Shown piece after piece: positions 1 to 7,141 of a stretch of DNA of 33,507 nucleotides; the stretch's first letter is position 1; the number at the start of each line of letters is the position of its first letter. The DNA lies in assembly GCA_016780765.1 (NCBI GenBank), contig JADHLH010000018.1, forward strand, positions 1 to 33,507, read 5' to 3'. The notes beneath the pieces were generated by a model, which saw only the letters and a program-made list of their open reading frames with translations, did not search any database and was not told the origin of the DNA. The translations under genes were made by a program, and so were the position numbers. Source of the stretch: Alphaproteobacteria bacterium (GTDB taxonomy: Bacteria > Pseudomonadota > Alphaproteobacteria > Puniceispirillales > Puniceispirillaceae).

Positions 1-1
1 A

Positions 2-727
2 GCCATTCTGCAGCTTGCCAGTGCGCGCGCTGGCCAGGTGATATCAGACATGCCGGCAGCGTTTGTCAGCCGTATCGAAGGCATGATCAGCAAGATTCGC
101 ACGGTATCGGGTGAACCTGTGATCCGGCTGAACAGCGCCGATCTTGCCGCGGTGGCACCATTGATCGAAACGCGCGAAAAGCTTCGTCATTGCCATTTTG
201 TGGCTGAAAATGACCTGGCCAGTGGTGACCTTTCGGTCACGGTCGGCAATATTGGCATCGATGATTTGCTGCTGCAAGATGGCGGGCTTGATAATGGGGC
301 TGACAACGGTGCAATGAGTGCTGAACAAACACAGCCATCGAGAAGCGATGCGTCCGGCGGCGCTGCAACGATCGAGGATAGCCATCAGCAAGACAACAAT
401 GATGTGACGCTGCCAGAACAGATGGCAGAACAGATGGCAGAACAGGTGGCAGAACAGGTGGCAGAACAGGTGGCAGAACAGGTGGCAGAACAGGTTATGA
501 CTGGCGGCGATACTGAACAGGCCGCCGCCAAACCGGAAACATCTAAGGGCAATGCGCCTGAAAGCGATGCTGCCGAGGCAGATGAAAGCTTGGGCGATGT
601 TTCTGCGGAAGGTGCAGATGCTGCATCGGCCAACCCTGCACCGGCCGACCCTGAACTGGCTGACCTTACACCGGCTGACATGCCATTCATCACTGCTGAG
701 ACTGCGGGCGAGGCGGATGATGACTAG
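2..727 (+). CDS. fliH: FliH, flagellar export ATPase regulator (5' end outside window)
   Basis: FliH binds the FliI ATPase as a dimer, holds it inactive and brings it to the export gate and C-ring. The frame is open from the left edge with no stop, so the N-terminal part is missing; the first in-window start-like codon (GTG at 38) lies mid-domain. Visible residues up to about nt 280 resemble the FliH C-terminal domain, including a GDLSVTVGNIGIDDLL-like end. After that comes an unusual tail of about 140 residues rich in Ala, Glu, Asp and Gln, containing seven near-identical four-residue repeats (AEQM/AEQV). The last codons overlap fliI, which starts at 717, so the two are translationally coupled. 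The family call rests on the C-terminal motif and on position directly before fliI. The tail is not typical of FliH and may have a lineage-specific role or none. Confidence 0.85.
   Translation, partial: AILQLASARAGQVISDMPAAFVSRIEGMISKIRTVSGEPVIRLNSADLAAVAPLIETREKLRHCHFVAENDLASGDLSVTVGNIGIDDLLLQDGGLDNGADNGAMSAEQTQPSRSDASGGAATIEDSHQQDNNDVTLPEQMAEQMAEQVAEQVAEQVAEQVAEQVMTGGDTEQAAAKPETSKGNAPESDAAEADESLGDVSAEGADAASANPAPADPELADLTPADMPFITAETAGEADDD
413..496 (+). repeat. 12-bp tandem repeat, 7 units, inside fliH
   Basis: Seven adjacent 12-bp units of the type GCAGAACAGGTG, the first two with ATG instead of GTG and the last ending GTT. They are in frame and encode an (A/P)EQ(M/V) repeat in the FliH tail. 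Near-perfect identity suggests recent slippage expansion. Confidence 0.95.
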
Positions 728-2045
728 TCTTGCCGATTCACTGCGGGCTGATATCACAGCGATCAATGAGGACCGCCAGCTGTCGATGTTTGGGCATGTC
801 AGCCGTTTTGACGGGCAGATGATCGAATGTGGCGGGTTTCCCGCCAATATTGGCTCTCTCTGTTCGGTTGAAACCGATGATGAACAGCCGGCCATCGCCG
901 AGGTAATCGGATTCGACAAAGGTAACAATTTGCTGTCTTTGCATAAGTTTGGTGCCCGTATTCGTGTTGGTGCTCGAGTGACTCTGGCTGATGATGGCGC
1001 GATGGTGCCAGTAGGCGACGGGCTTTTGGGCCGGGTAACAGATGCGCTGGGCAACCCGCTTGATGGCGGGCCGACTCCGCGGCTTGAGGAGCGCTGGCCG
1101 TTAATGGGGCGCGAGATCAATCCGCTGACACGTAAGTCGGTCGATACACCCCTGGATGTTGGGGTGCGTGCAATCAACTCGCTGCTGACCGTTGGCAAGG
1201 GCCAGAGAATCGGAATCATCGCCGGCTCGGGTGTTGGCAAGTCCGTATTGCTGGGAATGATGACACGCTTTGCGGCGGCTGACATCGTGGTAGTTGGCAT
1301 GATTGGCGAGCGTGGCCGTGAGGTTGGTGATTTCACCAAAACTGTTTTCGAGGGTGAATCGAAATTCCGAACGGCCATCGTTGCCGTACCTGCCGACAGA
1401 TCTCCACTGCTGCGCATTCGCGGGGCCGAACGCGCCACTGCCATTGCCGAATATTATCGTGACAAGGGCAAGGATGTCCTGTTGATCATGGATTCACTGA
1501 CGCGTGTTGCCCATGCACGCCGCGAGATTGGCCTTGCACTTGGCGAACAGCCGACCAGCAAGGGCTATCCGCCGTCTGTTGTTTCGATGATCCCGCGGAT
1601 GATTGAACGAACGGGAAGCGGGGCTGCTGGTCAGGGAACCATTACCTCTATCTATACCGTGCTTGCCGATGGCGATGATGCCAATGACCCGGTTGTTGAT
1701 TCTGCGCGTGCGATCCTTGATGGCCACTTGCTGCTGTCTCGCCAACAGACCCAGATGGGCATCTATCCGGCTATTGATATTCCGGCATCGGTCAGCCGCG
1801 TGATGAATGACATTGTTGATGACAAGCAGTCTGAATCCGCCCGCCAGTTCCGCCGGCTTGTGTCCCTTTACATGGAAAATCGTGATCTGATCCTGATGGG
1901 CGGTTATGCGCCGGGGCAGGATTCTGAACTTGATCTCGCGGTCAATCTCTGGCCAAAGCTGATGCAGCATATTCAGCAGCTTGGCGGCGAGAAGGCCGAT
2001 TTTGGTGCCTCGCGGAATGCGCTCGTAAAATTGATGGGCGGCTGA
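717..2045 (+). CDS. fliI: FliI, flagellum-specific export ATPase
   Basis: FliI is the cytoplasmic hexameric ATPase of the flagellar type III export apparatus, related to F1-ATPase beta. From the chosen start the protein is 442 residues, normal for the family. The Walker A motif (AGSGVGKS) is at about residues 169-176 and Walker B (VLLIMD) ends at Asp259. Further FliI-like stretches are ERGREVGDF, SLTRVAHARREIGLA and the LGEQPTSKGYPPSV region. ATG at 717 (or 720) is chosen because it overlaps the end of fliH by 8-11 bp and gives a FliI-like N-terminus; the frame is open further upstream, but those codons sit inside fliH. fliJ starts four bases after its stop, so fliH-fliI-fliJ form one operon. 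Confidence 0.97.
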   Translation: MMTSLADSLRADITAINEDRQLSMFGHVSRFDGQMIECGGFPANIGSLCSVETDDEQPAIAEVIGFDKGNNLLSLHKFGARIRVGARVTLADDGAMVPVGDGLLGRVTDALGNPLDGGPTPRLEERWPLMGREINPLTRKSVDTPLDVGVRAINSLLTVGKGQRIGIIAGSGVGKSVLLGMMTRFAAADIVVVGMIGERGREVGDFTKTVFEGESKFRTAIVAVPADRSPLLRIRGAERATAIAEYYRDKGKDVLLIMDSLTRVAHARREIGLALGEQPTSKGYPPSVVSMIPRMIERTGSGAAGQGTITSIYTVLADGDDANDPVVDSARAILDGHLLLSRQQTQMGIYPAIDIPASVSRVMNDIVDDKQSESARQFRRLVSLYMENRDLILMGGYAPGQDSELDLAVNLWPKLMQHIQQLGGEKADFGASRNALVKLMGG

Positions 2046-2049
2046 TCCG

Positions 2050-2454
2050 ATGGCCAAGGGCAGAAGCGTGTTTCATCTGCTTGCGCTAAAGCAGAAAGTG
2101 GCTTTGGCGAAGAAAAATCGCACTATGAAAACCCTGCAGGATGAGCTTGACCGGACAAAAGGCATTCGTGATCAGCTGTCTGAGATGGTTGGCACAATGA
2201 ACGTGCCGGTTGGCGAGACAACCATCCGGCATCTGCGCTCGGCCAGCTGGTATGGAAATCAGGTGCAGGAACAGCTCGGGGCTATTTCGAACCGCGCCGA
2301 ATTCCTGTCCGAAGAAGTGGATACGCACCGCAAGGATATCGCCATCACACGCCACAAGCAGGAACGGGCGGTGGAAAAGAGCATCGAACATGAACGCGCT
2401 GAACAGCTGGAACGTGAAGAGCGCGCTGCTGCCTTGATGCCGCCACGGCGCTGA
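2050..2454 (+). CDS. fliJ: FliJ, export chaperone/ATPase stalk
   Basis: FliJ is a small coiled-coil protein that inserts into the FliI hexamer like the gamma stalk of F1 and helps recycle export chaperones. The predicted 134-residue protein is almost entirely charged and helical, with few hydrophobic clusters, no membrane segment and abundant Lys, Arg, Glu and Gln throughout. This fits the two-helix antiparallel coiled coil of FliJ. Sequence conservation in this family is weak, so the name depends largely on length, composition and its place between fliI and fliK. Start ATG 2050 lies 4 nt after the fliI stop. A sigma-54 promoter follows its stop codon, so this gene probably closes the upstream transcription unit. 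Confidence 0.85.
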   Translation: MAKGRSVFHLLALKQKVALAKKNRTMKTLQDELDRTKGIRDQLSEMVGTMNVPVGETTIRHLRSASWYGNQVQEQLGAISNRAEFLSEEVDTHRKDIAITRHKQERAVEKSIEHERAEQLEREERAAALMPPRR

Positions 2455-2474
2455 CCATCCGGACAGGTGCGAAC

Positions 2475-2490
2475 TGGCACCGTTCTTGCA
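2475..2490 (+). promoter_or_regulatory. Sigma-54 (-24/-12) promoter before fliK
   Basis: TGGCAC-CGTTC-TTGCA matches the RpoN consensus TGGCAC-N5-TTGCW at every defined base, with GG and GC separated by 10 bases. The predicted transcription start is near 2501. It lies in the fliJ-fliK gap, upstream of the ATG codons at 2524 and 2560 but downstream of the GTG at 2467. It therefore argues against the longest open frame being the real fliK. Confidence 0.85.
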
Positions 2491-2523
2491 ACCTTGACCA
2501 AAATCTTGCGAGGTGCCTGCGAA

Positions 2524-4392
2524 ATGGCGCCATCAAGCACGGATCAAGGATGGCTAGGAATGAGCAACATGGACTCCCTCGGCAGACCGTCTTCCCCCTC
2601 TGGCCAAACAAACAGCCAGATCAGTCCAGCAAACAAAGGCGGTGATGACAGCTCCGGCCAGTCCCTTTTTGACGGGCTGTTTTCGCTGGTCAATCAGGCT
2701 GATCCGGCCATGGATCCGGCTGTGCTGGAGGCCGCGCAAGGCCTGCCGGCAAAGGCCATTTTCATGTCGTTATTGCCGGTTGATCAGGACAATACCCCTG
2801 ATTCTAATGCCCTTCCGGGTGTTGATGACGGCCAGATGTCATTCCTGGACAGCGACAAAGAGGGGTCGGACAAGCTAATCCGTCTGCTTCTGGCCGCCAC
2901 TGAAATTGTGCCGGATGCCGGGCTGCCACCCGTTTCAGACGTGGCGACCTCAGACATGACAGCTTCAGACATGATGGCTTCAGACATGACGGCTTCAGAC
3001 ATGACGGCTTCAGACATGATGGCTTCAGACATGACGACTTCAGGCATCAGTCCTGTCGCAACCTTATCTGAGTCAGTTTTGCTGGTGCGGAGTGCTGCAG
3101 CTCTGGACACAGGTGCTGCTGCTGCTGCGAAGTTGTCTCCGCAAGCGAATAATTTGGGTAATGCTGTGCCGGTCGTGGAATTACCGGGATCATCCGTTGA
3201 TGCTGATACCACTAGCCAGTTTGTTGGCCCGATGCCGCTGACTGACAGTGATCGCAGCCTTATTGGCGGCACAGCGGGTGCCCATCAGGTGCTGGCGCGT
3301 CCGCATGCGAGTTTTGTTGGCCCGATGCCACAGCCGCTCCATCACCATCAGCCGGCAAGCATGCCGTCGCCGCTAGCCGTATCAGGTGAGAATGGCTGGC
3401 AGATTATGGAGCCGCCGTCACGCTCGTTCATCGGTCCGATGTCGGCTGTTCCAAAGCCTGACTTCCTGGCCGGCAATGGCGGCATGTCGTCTGAAGCAGA
3501 TATGCTGCGGGACAAAGGCACTATTGTATCAAAGCCGCAAGACCAGTCTGTCCAGATGATGTCAAAGAGCGCGGCCAATACAGTCAAGACACCGGACAAC
3601 CCTGCGAATCCGATACAGGCGGCGATGACTGGCAGCAAGGCCGCTGCTGATGCGGCTTTGCTGTCTGTCCAGTCTGTGCAGGCGGCCGCAATATCTGGCG
3701 AACAGACACGCACATCGCGCGCCTATAGCGATGCTGTCCAAGCGTCATCTGCAGGGAATACATCTGCGGCTGACAGCCCGGCTGCTGCGTCGAATGGCGG
3801 CGGTCAGTCATCTTCAGGTGGCGGTAACGGCGGTGGTACACAGCATCAAGCCGCACAAGCCTCTGACGGATTTGGGGCGCGGGATGCATCAGCCCGCATG
3901 GTTGTTCACCGGCTGAATACTGAACGGCACGGGTGGGCCGGCACTATGGTAAGGCAGCTTGATGCCGGCCTGAAAAATGGCACCCAGTCGATCAGAATTA
4001 TTTTGCAGCCTGGAAATTTGGGTCGTCTGAATGTTGATCTGGGCCTTCGCAACGGCGCGGCACATATTCGTGTTGGTGCTGAAAGCGCAGAGGCGGCGCA
4101 ACTGCTGAAGGGTGCGCGTCATCATCTGAGCCAGATGCTGGAACAATCAGGCATGCGACTTGCTGGCCTGCAGACTGTAAATATCGGCGGTGAAAGCGCC
4201 GGTGAAGGCGGGCCCGGGCAGGGTGGTCACGGTCAGCAAGAGGCGGCTGGCGAAAATGGTGGAAGAAAACAAGCATTTTCTAATAAGATGCAACAACCGG
4301 ACGGTGTAGCTGCCACGCAGACAGGTGAAGCTGATGCGCAGGATCTGCTGCCGCGAGCCGGTGAAAACGCTGTTCTCAGCATTTTGGCATAA
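2524..4392 (+). CDS. fliK: FliK, hook-length control protein
   Basis: FliK is secreted during hook assembly, measures hook length and triggers the FlhB substrate-specificity switch. The C-terminal hook-length domain is clear at about residues 475-562, with QSIRIILQPGNLGRLNVDL followed by a helix ending near EQSGMRLAGL. The N-terminal 470 residues are low-complexity (Ser, Ala, Asp, Pro, Gln), as expected for the ruler part. They hold a seven-unit SDM(T/M)A repeat and three copies of an F(V/I)GPM motif (nt about 3220, 3310 and 3424). The frame opens at GTG 2467, but the sigma-54 promoter at 2475-2490 makes ATG 2524 (GAGG upstream) or ATG 2560 (AAGGA 9 nt upstream) the likely start. From 2524 it is 622 residues, long compared with the roughly 400 of enteric FliK; repeat expansion contributes. 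Confidence 0.9.
   Translation: MAPSSTDQGWLGMSNMDSLGRPSSPSGQTNSQISPANKGGDDSSGQSLFDGLFSLVNQADPAMDPAVLEAAQGLPAKAIFMSLLPVDQDNTPDSNALPGVDDGQMSFLDSDKEGSDKLIRLLLAATEIVPDAGLPPVSDVATSDMTASDMMASDMTASDMTASDMMASDMTTSGISPVATLSESVLLVRSAAALDTGAAAAAKLSPQANNLGNAVPVVELPGSSVDADTTSQFVGPMPLTDSDRSLIGGTAGAHQVLARPHASFVGPMPQPLHHHQPASMPSPLAVSGENGWQIMEPPSRSFIGPMSAVPKPDFLAGNGGMSSEADMLRDKGTIVSKPQDQSVQMMSKSAANTVKTPDNPANPIQAAMTGSKAAADAALLSVQSVQAAAISGEQTRTSRAYSDAVQASSAGNTSAADSPAAASNGGGQSSSGGGNGGGTQHQAAQASDGFGARDASARMVVHRLNTERHGWAGTMVRQLDAGLKNGTQSIRIILQPGNLGRLNVDLGLRNGAAHIRVGAESAEAAQLLKGARHHLSQMLEQSGMRLAGLQTVNIGGESAGEGGPGQGGHGQQEAAGENGGRKQAFSNKMQQPDGVAATQTGEADAQDLLPRAGENAVLSILA
2935..3039 (+). repeat. 15-bp tandem repeat, 7 units, inside fliK
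   Basis: Seven successive 15-bp units of the form TCAGACATGACGGCT, with small substitutions and a more diverged first unit, keep the reading frame and encode SDM(T/M)A. A degenerate eighth unit follows at 3040-3054. The repeat lies in the disordered ruler region of FliK. Confidence 0.93.
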
Positions 4393-4430
4393 ACAATGCA
4401 TTGTAATCCGTTGGACCGGTTGTGCCGGTC
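4393..4430. other. Inverted repeats between fliK and fliL
   Basis: A perfect 12-bp palindrome (ACAATGCATTGT, 4393-4404) overlaps the fliK stop codon. It is followed by a hairpin GACCGG-TTGTG-CCGGTC (4414-4430). There is no T-run, so this is at best a weak terminator or processing signal. A GG...GC pair here has N9 rather than N10 spacing and was not called a sigma-54 promoter. Confidence 0.4.
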
Positions 4431-4474
4431 TTCATGTTTAGAGCATTTGAAGTTCGTGAGAAGGAAATACAACA

Positions 4475-5053
4475 ATGGCTGAAAATGAAGAAGAACAGCC
4501 AGCCGGTGGCGGGCTCGTAAAGAAACTCGCGATTTACGGCGGCGGCGGCCTGTTGATGGTTGGCATCGGCCTTGCGGCCGGCTGGCTTATTTTTGGCAAT
4601 GCCCAGCCCGATCCGTCTGAGGAAATTGAAGAAATCATCGAACGCAAAATGCAGGAGCGCGAAGCAGCTGACGAGATGGAAGCAGATAACGGCACACCGT
4701 CAAAGCTGTCAAAAGCGACGCCTGAAGAAGAAGTGTTTGAGACGATCTATCATGAATTTGCCGGCACCTTCACCACCAACCTTGCCGGATCTCGCAAGAT
4801 GCTGCAGCTAGGTATTGGCGTGTCGACCCAGTATGATGATACCGTCATGATGAATGTCGATGCGCATCAACTGGCTCTGCGCTCAATCATCCTCGGGGTG
4901 ATCAGCGACTTCTCGGAAGATCAAGTCCGTGGTGGCGAAGGCCGTGAACTGCTTGCCGATGCCCTTCGTGATGCGATAAATGCTAAGCTTGAAGAACTTG
5001 AGAATTTTGGTGGCGTCGAGGATGTGCATTTCACATCATTTGTGCTGCAATAG
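4475..5053 (+). CDS. fliL: FliL, stator-associated flagellar membrane protein
   Basis: FliL surrounds the stator units and supports torque or stator retention, a role especially marked in polar and sodium-driven motors. The 192-residue protein has a short Glu-rich cytoplasmic N-terminus, one membrane helix at about residues 18-41 (GGGGLLMVGIGLAAGWLIFG region), an acidic linker with coiled-coil character and a periplasmic domain ending in VEDVHFTSFVLQ. The typical FliL pattern of inner-membrane anchor and stomatin-like periplasmic domain fits. AGAAGGA precedes ATG 4475 at good spacing. It follows fliK by 82 bp and precedes fliM by 36 bp, so it is probably cotranscribed with both. Confidence 0.93.
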   Translation: MAENEEEQPAGGGLVKKLAIYGGGGLLMVGIGLAAGWLIFGNAQPDPSEEIEEIIERKMQEREAADEMEADNGTPSKLSKATPEEEVFETIYHEFAGTFTTNLAGSRKMLQLGIGVSTQYDDTVMMNVDAHQLALRSIILGVISDFSEDQVRGGEGRELLADALRDAINAKLEELENFGGVEDVHFTSFVLQ

Positions 5054-5089
5054 CGCGATTCTGAGTAAACAGGGTTCGGAGAGTAGAAG

Positions 5090-6061
5090 ATGGCATCGAC
5101 GCGCAAACTGAGCAGTGATGAGGTGAATGCCCTTATTGAAGGGCTTGGCAGCGATACAGATTCGCCAGCCGCATCAGGTGAAATGAATGAGGTCATTCCG
5201 TTTGAGTTTGGATCGGACGACCTGTCCCTGCTTGGTGACTTTCACGCCCTGCGGATTATCAATGAACGCTTTGCAAGGCTGATCCGCTCGGTGTTTTTGC
5301 CAATGCTCCGTATGCAGCCGCGGATTTCATCTTTCCCGCCTGAAGTGAAGACATTTGACGAGTATACGGCTGGCATTGAGAATTTCATGAGCTTGAACAT
5401 GAGCCGGATAGAAGAGCTGCGTGGCAACCTGCTTACGGTAATGACACCCAACTTCATTTCGGTACTTACCAACAGTTATTACGGTGGAAAGATTGCCGCG
5501 ATTCAAACACGCCGTTCGGAATTCACGGCTACAGAAGAGCGCATCATCGAACTTGTGACTGATGGTTTAAGTGAAAAGCTTCAAGTGGCGTGGAAAGACC
5601 TGATGCAAATAACGGTTTCCCACCAGAACAGAGAAATCAACCCACAGTTTGCGTCATTTGTAGACGGCTCCGAACTTGTGATTATCTGCTCGTTCGTGGT
5701 TCAGCTGCCAGATACTGATGCGGCCAGCTTTGACATCATTTACCCTTTGCAGACATTACGTCCAATAGCGGCTCAGCTTCGATCACGCTTGACTGCCGAT
5801 CTGGCTGAAGAGGACGACCAGACGTGGCGCGACAGGATGGAGCGCGCGGTGCTGGAAATTCCAATTTCTGTAAAGGCAATACTTAGCGAGCCGAAAGTGT
5901 CGATTCACAAGCTGATCAACATGCAGGCTGGCGATACGTTCCCAATCCTGATCGATGAAGGTGTGCAGCTTTTCATTGGAGATGAAAAGGCCTTTATCGG
6001 CGAACTGGGTGAAGTGGGCATCAACGCCGCAGTCAACCTTGTTTCACGCTCGAAAGATTAG
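5090..6061 (+). CDS. fliM: FliM, flagellar motor switch protein
   Basis: FliM forms the middle of the C-ring, binds phosphorylated CheY and links FliG to FliN to set rotation direction. The N-terminus carries the CheY-binding signature LSSDEVNALI at residues 7-16. The middle domain (about 45-240) has family-typical stretches such as INERFARLIRSVFLPMLRM and the region ending RSEFTATEERII. The C-terminal SpoA-like domain has INMQAGDTFPI and a VGINAAVNLV end. At 323 residues it matches the usual length. GGAG lies about 9 nt before ATG 5090. Gene order L-M-N is the standard one. Confidence 0.96.
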   Translation: MASTRKLSSDEVNALIEGLGSDTDSPAASGEMNEVIPFEFGSDDLSLLGDFHALRIINERFARLIRSVFLPMLRMQPRISSFPPEVKTFDEYTAGIENFMSLNMSRIEELRGNLLTVMTPNFISVLTNSYYGGKIAAIQTRRSEFTATEERIIELVTDGLSEKLQVAWKDLMQITVSHQNREINPQFASFVDGSELVIICSFVVQLPDTDAASFDIIYPLQTLRPIAAQLRSRLTADLAEEDDQTWRDRMERAVLEIPISVKAILSEPKVSIHKLINMQAGDTFPILIDEGVQLFIGDEKAFIGELGEVGINAAVNLVSRSKD

Positions 6062-6116
6062 CGGCTGACGCGGTGATATGAGCGCTGACAGCGCTCTTAA
6101 ATGAAAGGACAGAGCC

Positions 6117-6449
6117 ATGGCTGAAGAAACAGAAACTGGCGCCAGCGAAGATACCGCCGTGATTGACCCGACACTGGCTGAACGGGTAAGTGCCGAAAAT
6201 ATGCGGCTTCTTGAAAACATCGATGTGCAGTTGACTGTCGAAGTAGGCCAGGCGGAGATCAAAATTCGTGATCTGCTGAGGTTGAATGAAGGCTCAGTGA
6301 TCGAGCTGGGTAGGCTGGCGGGTGATCCGCTTGATGTTCTTGCGAACGGGACGATGATCGCCAAGGGAGAGGTTGTCATGGTTGGCGAGCGCTTTGGTGT
6401 GCGCTTTACCGAAATTGTTGACCCGGCAACACGCATGGAAACTGTCTGA
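6117..6449 (+). CDS. fliN: FliN, flagellar motor switch protein
   Basis: FliN is the base of the C-ring and the docking point for FliH-FliI. The 110-residue protein is nearly all SpoA domain (about residues 33-107): NIDVQLTVEVGQAEIKIRDL, then GSVIELGRLAGDPLDVLANG, then IAKGEVVMVGERFGVRFTEI. This is the textbook FliN pattern. The N-terminal 30 residues are acidic and probably flexible. ATG 6117 is preceded by AAAGGA. A 248-bp gap with a hairpin and a new sigma-54 promoter follows, so fliN probably closes the fliK-fliN unit. Confidence 0.97.
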   Translation: MAEETETGASEDTAVIDPTLAERVSAENMRLLENIDVQLTVEVGQAEIKIRDLLRLNEGSVIELGRLAGDPLDVLANGTMIAKGEVVMVGERFGVRFTEIVDPATRMETV

Positions 6450-6571
6450 GACCAAATTTATGACATTGCCATGGCAGGCATCCGGTCTGCCGTCGGCATT
6501 TTGACAACAGCGCGACCAATATGTGCTGACAGGTCGAAAAACAGACAACAGCCATCAGGCTGCGATGTCTC

Positions 6572-6590
6572 ACCAGGCCAAGGGGCTGGT
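6572..6590 (+). terminator. Possible terminator hairpin after fliN
   Basis: ACCAGGCC-AAG-GGGCTGGT folds into an 8-position stem with one G-G mismatch and a 3-nt loop, followed by TAAAATT. The U-tract is poor, so intrinsic termination is uncertain. Its place between fliN and the fliO promoter makes a unit boundary plausible. I see nothing else in the 6450-6644 gap. Confidence 0.4.
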
Positions 6591-6644
6591 TAAAATTCAG
6601 TAAAAACAACGGGATGAAAATTTCCTGCGACGTGCGTACCGAAG

Positions 6645-6660
6645 TGGCATGCGTCTTGCC
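6645..6660 (+). promoter_or_regulatory. Sigma-54 promoter before fliO
   Basis: TGGCAT-GCGTC-TTGCC has the GG-N10-GC geometry and near-consensus -24 and -12 boxes. The expected start of transcription is about 6671, 27 bp before the ATG at 6698. It lies downstream of the alternative ATG at 6614, so it supports the shorter fliO. Confidence 0.75.
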
Positions 6661-6697
6661 TTTAACAGGGCAGGATCAATCCATTCGGAGCATTGTC

Positions 6698-7141
6698 ATG
6701 CCAGTGCAGCCATCTATTTCACCAGAGCAGATCATCACGATCGTGGTGTTCATTCTGATGCTGATTGCCGCGATGTGGTTTATCAGACGTCATAAAGGCG
6801 GCATTGCCAGCAAGCTGCATGCATCGCGGCGGATGGTGCATGTCGAAGATCTGTCACTTGCACCACAGCAGCGCCTGCACCTGATAGAGGTGGATGGTCG
6901 CAGCTTCCTAGTTCATGTCGGCAAGGGCCATGCGGCAGGTTTCATGCCTGTTGATGGCAATGCACCGGAATTCCAAACATCGTCAACACAACCGCACCAG
7001 CCTGCGGCGTCCGCCAAGAAGCCGTCTTCGAAGGCAGACGCGCCATCGGCGAAGACGCGTGCCGGTAAGCCGCAAAATGCGTTCTCTGCTGCAATAGCAC
7101 AAGCACGGCGCAACAACCCGAATCTGGAGTTCGGTAAATGA
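6698..7141 (+). CDS. fliO: FliO, flagellar export-gate assembly protein
   Basis: FliO is a small membrane protein that scaffolds assembly of the FliP ring of the export gate. From ATG 6698 it is 147 residues: a short N-terminus, one membrane helix at about residues 11-29 (QIITIVVFILMLIAAMWFI), basic residues RRHKGG, then the soluble FliO-type core ending in HLIEVDGRSFLVHVGKG, and a Lys/Ala/Ser-rich tail. The frame is open back to ATG 6614, but the sigma-54 promoter at 6645-6660 and the CGGAG 7 nt before 6698 favour the later start. Its stop overlaps the fliP start by 4 bp (ATGA). FliO is poorly conserved; the call relies on the membrane/core layout and on position before fliP. Confidence 0.85.
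   Translation: MPVQPSISPEQIITIVVFILMLIAAMWFIRRHKGGIASKLHASRRMVHVEDLSLAPQQRLHLIEVDGRSFLVHVGKGHAAGFMPVDGNAPEFQTSSTQPHQPAASAKKPSSKADAPSAKTRAGKPQNAFSAAIAQARRNNPNLEFGK

Noticed and set aside
413-496. Short regular repeats in fliH (and 2935-3039 in fliK) as a CRISPR-like array
   Set aside because: Units are 12 and 15 bp with no spacers and keep the reading frame, so they are coding tandem repeats.
44-1444. Long minus-strand frame (466 codons) opposite fliH/fliI
   Set aside because: It is antisense to two clearly coding genes, has Ser/Arg-rich shadow composition and a Cys-His-Leu-Phe repeat that merely mirrors the fliH repeat, and no family features.
2467-2523. N-terminal extension of fliK from GTG 2467
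   Set aside because: It would begin upstream of, and run through, the sigma-54 promoter at 2475-2490.
6614-6697. N-terminal extension of fliO from ATG 6614
   Set aside because: Contains the sigma-54 promoter 6645-6660 and adds residues unlike FliO; ATG 6698 has a good ribosome site.
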